Below the pieces are notes generated by a model. It did no database searches and had not been told where the DNA came from. It worked only from the letters and a program-made list of their open reading frames with translations. Source: Roseateles sp. (GTDB taxonomy: Bacteria; Pseudomonadota; Gammaproteobacteria; Burkholderiales; Burkholderiaceae_C). From it: DNA of 64,000 bases. This document shows positions 62,142-64,000 of the stretch, in pieces. Each line of letters begins with the position of its first letter. Position 1 is the stretch's first letter. The position numbers were made by a program, and so were the translations under genes. The stretch covers positions 50,880-114,879 of the forward strand of contig JAFALK010000034.1 of the NCBI GenBank assembly GCA_019234295.1, written 5' to 3'.

Positions 62142-62633
62142 ATGCACTTGCTTCGCACACTGGCTGTCGGGCTGCTGCTCGCGACCCGGGTCACCCTCCC
62201 CGTCGGTGCGGCCGAATCGCAGCCAGCAACGCCGCCAAGCGCGGCGTACACCCCTGGCCTGGGCGAGTTCATGAGCACCATCCAGCTTCGACACGCAAAG
62301 CTTTGGTTTGCCGGCAAGGGCAAGAACTGGGCTCTCGCGGCCTACGAACTGGACGAGCTCAAGGAAGCCTTCGAGGAAGTCGGCAAGTACCAGCCCGCGT
62401 TCGACGGCAAGCCCATCGCCAAGCTGATCGGGCCGATGACCGCGGCGCCCATCGCGCAACTTGAACACGCGATCCAGGCGAAGGACATGGTGGGTTTCAG
62501 CAAGGGATTCGACGCGCTGTCTCACGCATGCTCGGCCTGCCATCAGGCCACCGAACACGGCTTCATCTTGATCCAGCGACCCGTCTCTCCACCGATGACC
62601 AACCAGCGTTACGAGCCTGCCCGCCAGCCATGA
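62142..62633 (+). CDS. Periplasmic c-type cytochrome
   Basis: A 163-residue protein from ATG 62142 (GGAG upstream; an alternative start lies at 62112). The signal peptide is LLRTLAVGLLLATRVTLPVGA. A single haem site CSACHQ lies near residue 130 in HACSACHQATEHGFI, after a four-helix region with no other recognised motif. The stop overlaps the chrA start (ATGA). It may pass electrons in the metal-response block; the partner is unknown. Confidence 0.85.
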   Translation: MHLLRTLAVGLLLATRVTLPVGAAESQPATPPSAAYTPGLGEFMSTIQLRHAKLWFAGKGKNWALAAYELDELKEAFEEVGKYQPAFDGKPIAKLIGPMTAAPIAQLEHAIQAKDMVGFSKGFDALSHACSACHQATEHGFILIQRPVSPPMTNQRYEPARQP

Positions 62634-63859
62634 CTGCCTTGCACGAGAATGAGGCGCTTCACGGCGATGAGCTTCAACACCCAGAAAACGCATGGGCGGT
62701 CTTTCTCGTTTTCCTTCGCCTGGGCCTGACCTCGTTCGGCGGGCCGATTGCCCACCTGGGCTACTTCAGGGCGGAGTTCGTGGATCGCCGACGCTGGCTG
62801 AGCGAACGCAGCTACGCCGACCTGGTGGCCCTGTGCCAATTCCTGCCGGGGCCCGCCAGCAGCCAGGTGGGGCTGGCCTTAGGCCTCATGCGGCGCGGCT
62901 ACGCAGGCGCGCTGGCCGCGTGGGCAGGCTTCACGCTGCCGTCAGCCCTGGCGCTCATTCTTTTCGCGCTCGGCATCTCTAGCCACGCCAATGCCCTGGC
63001 GCCGGGGGCGCTGCATGGACTCAAGGTCGTGGCGGTGGCCGTGGTGGCGCAGGCGGTCTGGGGCATGGCCCGGAGCCTTTGCACCGACGTGCCTCGCGTC
63101 ACGATCATGACGGTGGCCACTTGTGCTGCCTTGCTGCTGCCGACGGCGCTCGGCCAACTGGGTGTGATCGGCGGGGCGAGCCTGGCGGGCCTGGCCCTGT
63201 TCCGACCGGACCCCGCCCAGGATCACGAGCCGCTGCCGCTGGCGATCGGCCGGCGTGCCGGCACCGTCTGGCTCGCACTGTTCTTCGTCCTGCTGCTGGG
63301 CCTGCCGGCGCTGAGCGGGGCCGTGGCGTCGCAAGGCGTGGCCGAGGCAGCAGCCTTCTATCGCTCGGGCGCCCTGGTCTTCGGTGGAGGGCACGTGGTC
63401 CTGCCCCTGCTTCAAGCCGCCGTCGTGCCGCCGGGATGGGTGAGCAACGACGCCTTTCTCGCGGGCTATGGCGCAGCCCAGGCCGTACCCGGGCCGCTGT
63501 TCACTTTCGCGGCCTTTCTCGGTGCGTCAATGAACACGGGGCCCTCAGGATGGCTGGGCGGATTCATCTGCCTGCTGGCGATTTTTGCGCCGTCCTTCCT
63601 GCTCGTGGCCGGTGCCCTGCCGTTCTGGGAACGTCTGCGCGGCAACCGGCGAACGCGGGCAGCGTTGATGGGCGTGAATGCGGCCGTCGTGGGCTTGCTG
63701 CTGGCAGCGCTCTACCAGCCTGTCTGGACCAGTGCGGTCCTTCAGCCTCGCGACTTCGGCCTGGCCGTCGTGGCCTTCGTGGCGCTGACGCAATGGAAGC
63801 TCCCGCCTTGGTTCGTGGTGGTGGCCTGCGGAGTCATGGGCTGGATGCTGGGTGCCTAG
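62630..63859 (+). CDS. chrA: Chromate transporter, ChrA (CHR) family
   Basis: A 409-residue membrane protein of the two-domain (long-chain) CHR type. Each half has its signature: FLRLGLTSFGGPIAHLGYFRAEFV and FLPGPASSQVGLALG in the first, FYRSGALVFGGGHVVLPLL and AVPGPLFTFAAFLG in the second. It exports chromate using the membrane potential. The start overlaps the cytochrome stop by four bases. No chrB regulator is seen in the window. Confidence 0.94.
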   Translation: MTALHENEALHGDELQHPENAWAVFLVFLRLGLTSFGGPIAHLGYFRAEFVDRRRWLSERSYADLVALCQFLPGPASSQVGLALGLMRRGYAGALAAWAGFTLPSALALILFALGISSHANALAPGALHGLKVVAVAVVAQAVWGMARSLCTDVPRVTIMTVATCAALLLPTALGQLGVIGGASLAGLALFRPDPAQDHEPLPLAIGRRAGTVWLALFFVLLLGLPALSGAVASQGVAEAAAFYRSGALVFGGGHVVLPLLQAAVVPPGWVSNDAFLAGYGAAQAVPGPLFTFAAFLGASMNTGPSGWLGGFICLLAIFAPSFLLVAGALPFWERLRGNRRTRAALMGVNAAVVGLLLAALYQPVWTSAVLQPRDFGLAVVAFVALTQWKLPPWFVVVACGVMGWMLGA

Positions 63860-64000
63860 GTGACCGCGCGGCAGAAGATTTGCGCCAACGACAGGTCCCC
63901 GGCTTCGTCGCTAGTGGTCATCTCGGCGGGCTGGTTTGATTGCCGTCGCGTTTTGATCGTTGCGCTGTCTGTTTCGGTCCTTTGGATTCGCTCCTTGCAT
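63860..64000. other. Window end, no feature recognised
   Basis: About 140 bases after chrA. No gene start, hairpin or repeat is evident; a gene entering from the right cannot be judged. Confidence 0.4.

Noticed and set aside
1..64000. CRISPR array or restriction-modification genes
   Set aside because: No regularly spaced repeats and no methylase, nuclease or Cas motifs were found.

Overview
The window is about 64 kb of GC-rich chromosome from a betaproteobacterium of the order Burkholderiales, most likely the Rubrivivax/Leptothrix/Roseateles group. This rests on gene order (thrS-infC-rpmI-rplT-pheS-pheT-ihfA-merR-tRNA-Pro, and hemW-rdgB-rph-PP2C-kinase-yicC), on codon use, and on the Rubrivivax-like lasso peptide core. 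No species can be named from sequence alone. LAYOUT. 0-12.9 kb is mostly housekeeping: a radC remnant lacking its catalytic motif, an Smr-domain protein, a TonB-like protein, a truncated hemoglobin / ParA-type ATPase / diguanylate cyclase operon, the chemotaxis adaptation genes cheR-cheD-cheB, then hemW-rdgB-rph, a PP2C phosphatase and Ser/Thr kinase pair, and yicC. 12.9-29.7 kb is accessory DNA lying between yicC and a tRNA-Pro gene. It starts with about 690 bp without genes (short tandem repeat, perfect hairpin) and a diverged REP-transposase-like protein. A lasso peptide locus follows: precursor A, a B gene cut in two by an in-frame TGA, cyclase C, ABC transporter D, and on the opposite strand an isopeptidase, a FecA-type TonB receptor, FecR and FecI. 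A LuxR-type regulator with a small overlapping partner and an ArdC-like antirestriction protein close the block. 29.7-37.7 kb is the translation-factor and aminoacyl-tRNA synthetase operon. Upstream of thrS lies a threonine-rich 14-codon leader peptide followed by an intrinsic terminator, which looks like transcription attenuation. infC appears to start at a non-canonical ATC codon. 37.8-57.5 kb holds a membrane-anchored deacetylase-caspase-TPR fusion protein, a patatin-like lipase, a TonB receptor / SH3-like / SPFH operon divergent from a two-component system, a serine hydrolase, a Bug-type binding protein, an Lrp regulator divergent from an acetolactate synthase, and a large TonB receptor. 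57.5-64 kb is a metal-response block: His/Cys-rich protein, TolC-type lipoprotein, multicopper oxidase, CopC and CopD on the minus strand, divergent from a cytochrome c and a ChrA chromate transporter. HOW THE GENES WORK TOGETHER. The lasso locus is a make, export, sense, re-import and hydrolyse circuit. A is processed by B and C, D exports the product, the STN-containing TonB receptor with FecR/FecI would sense and import it, and the isopeptidase would open the ring. The premature TGA in B raises the question whether this copy works as a split B1/B2 pair, by readthrough, or not at all. The copper block combines periplasmic Cu(I) oxidation, copper binding and membrane transport.
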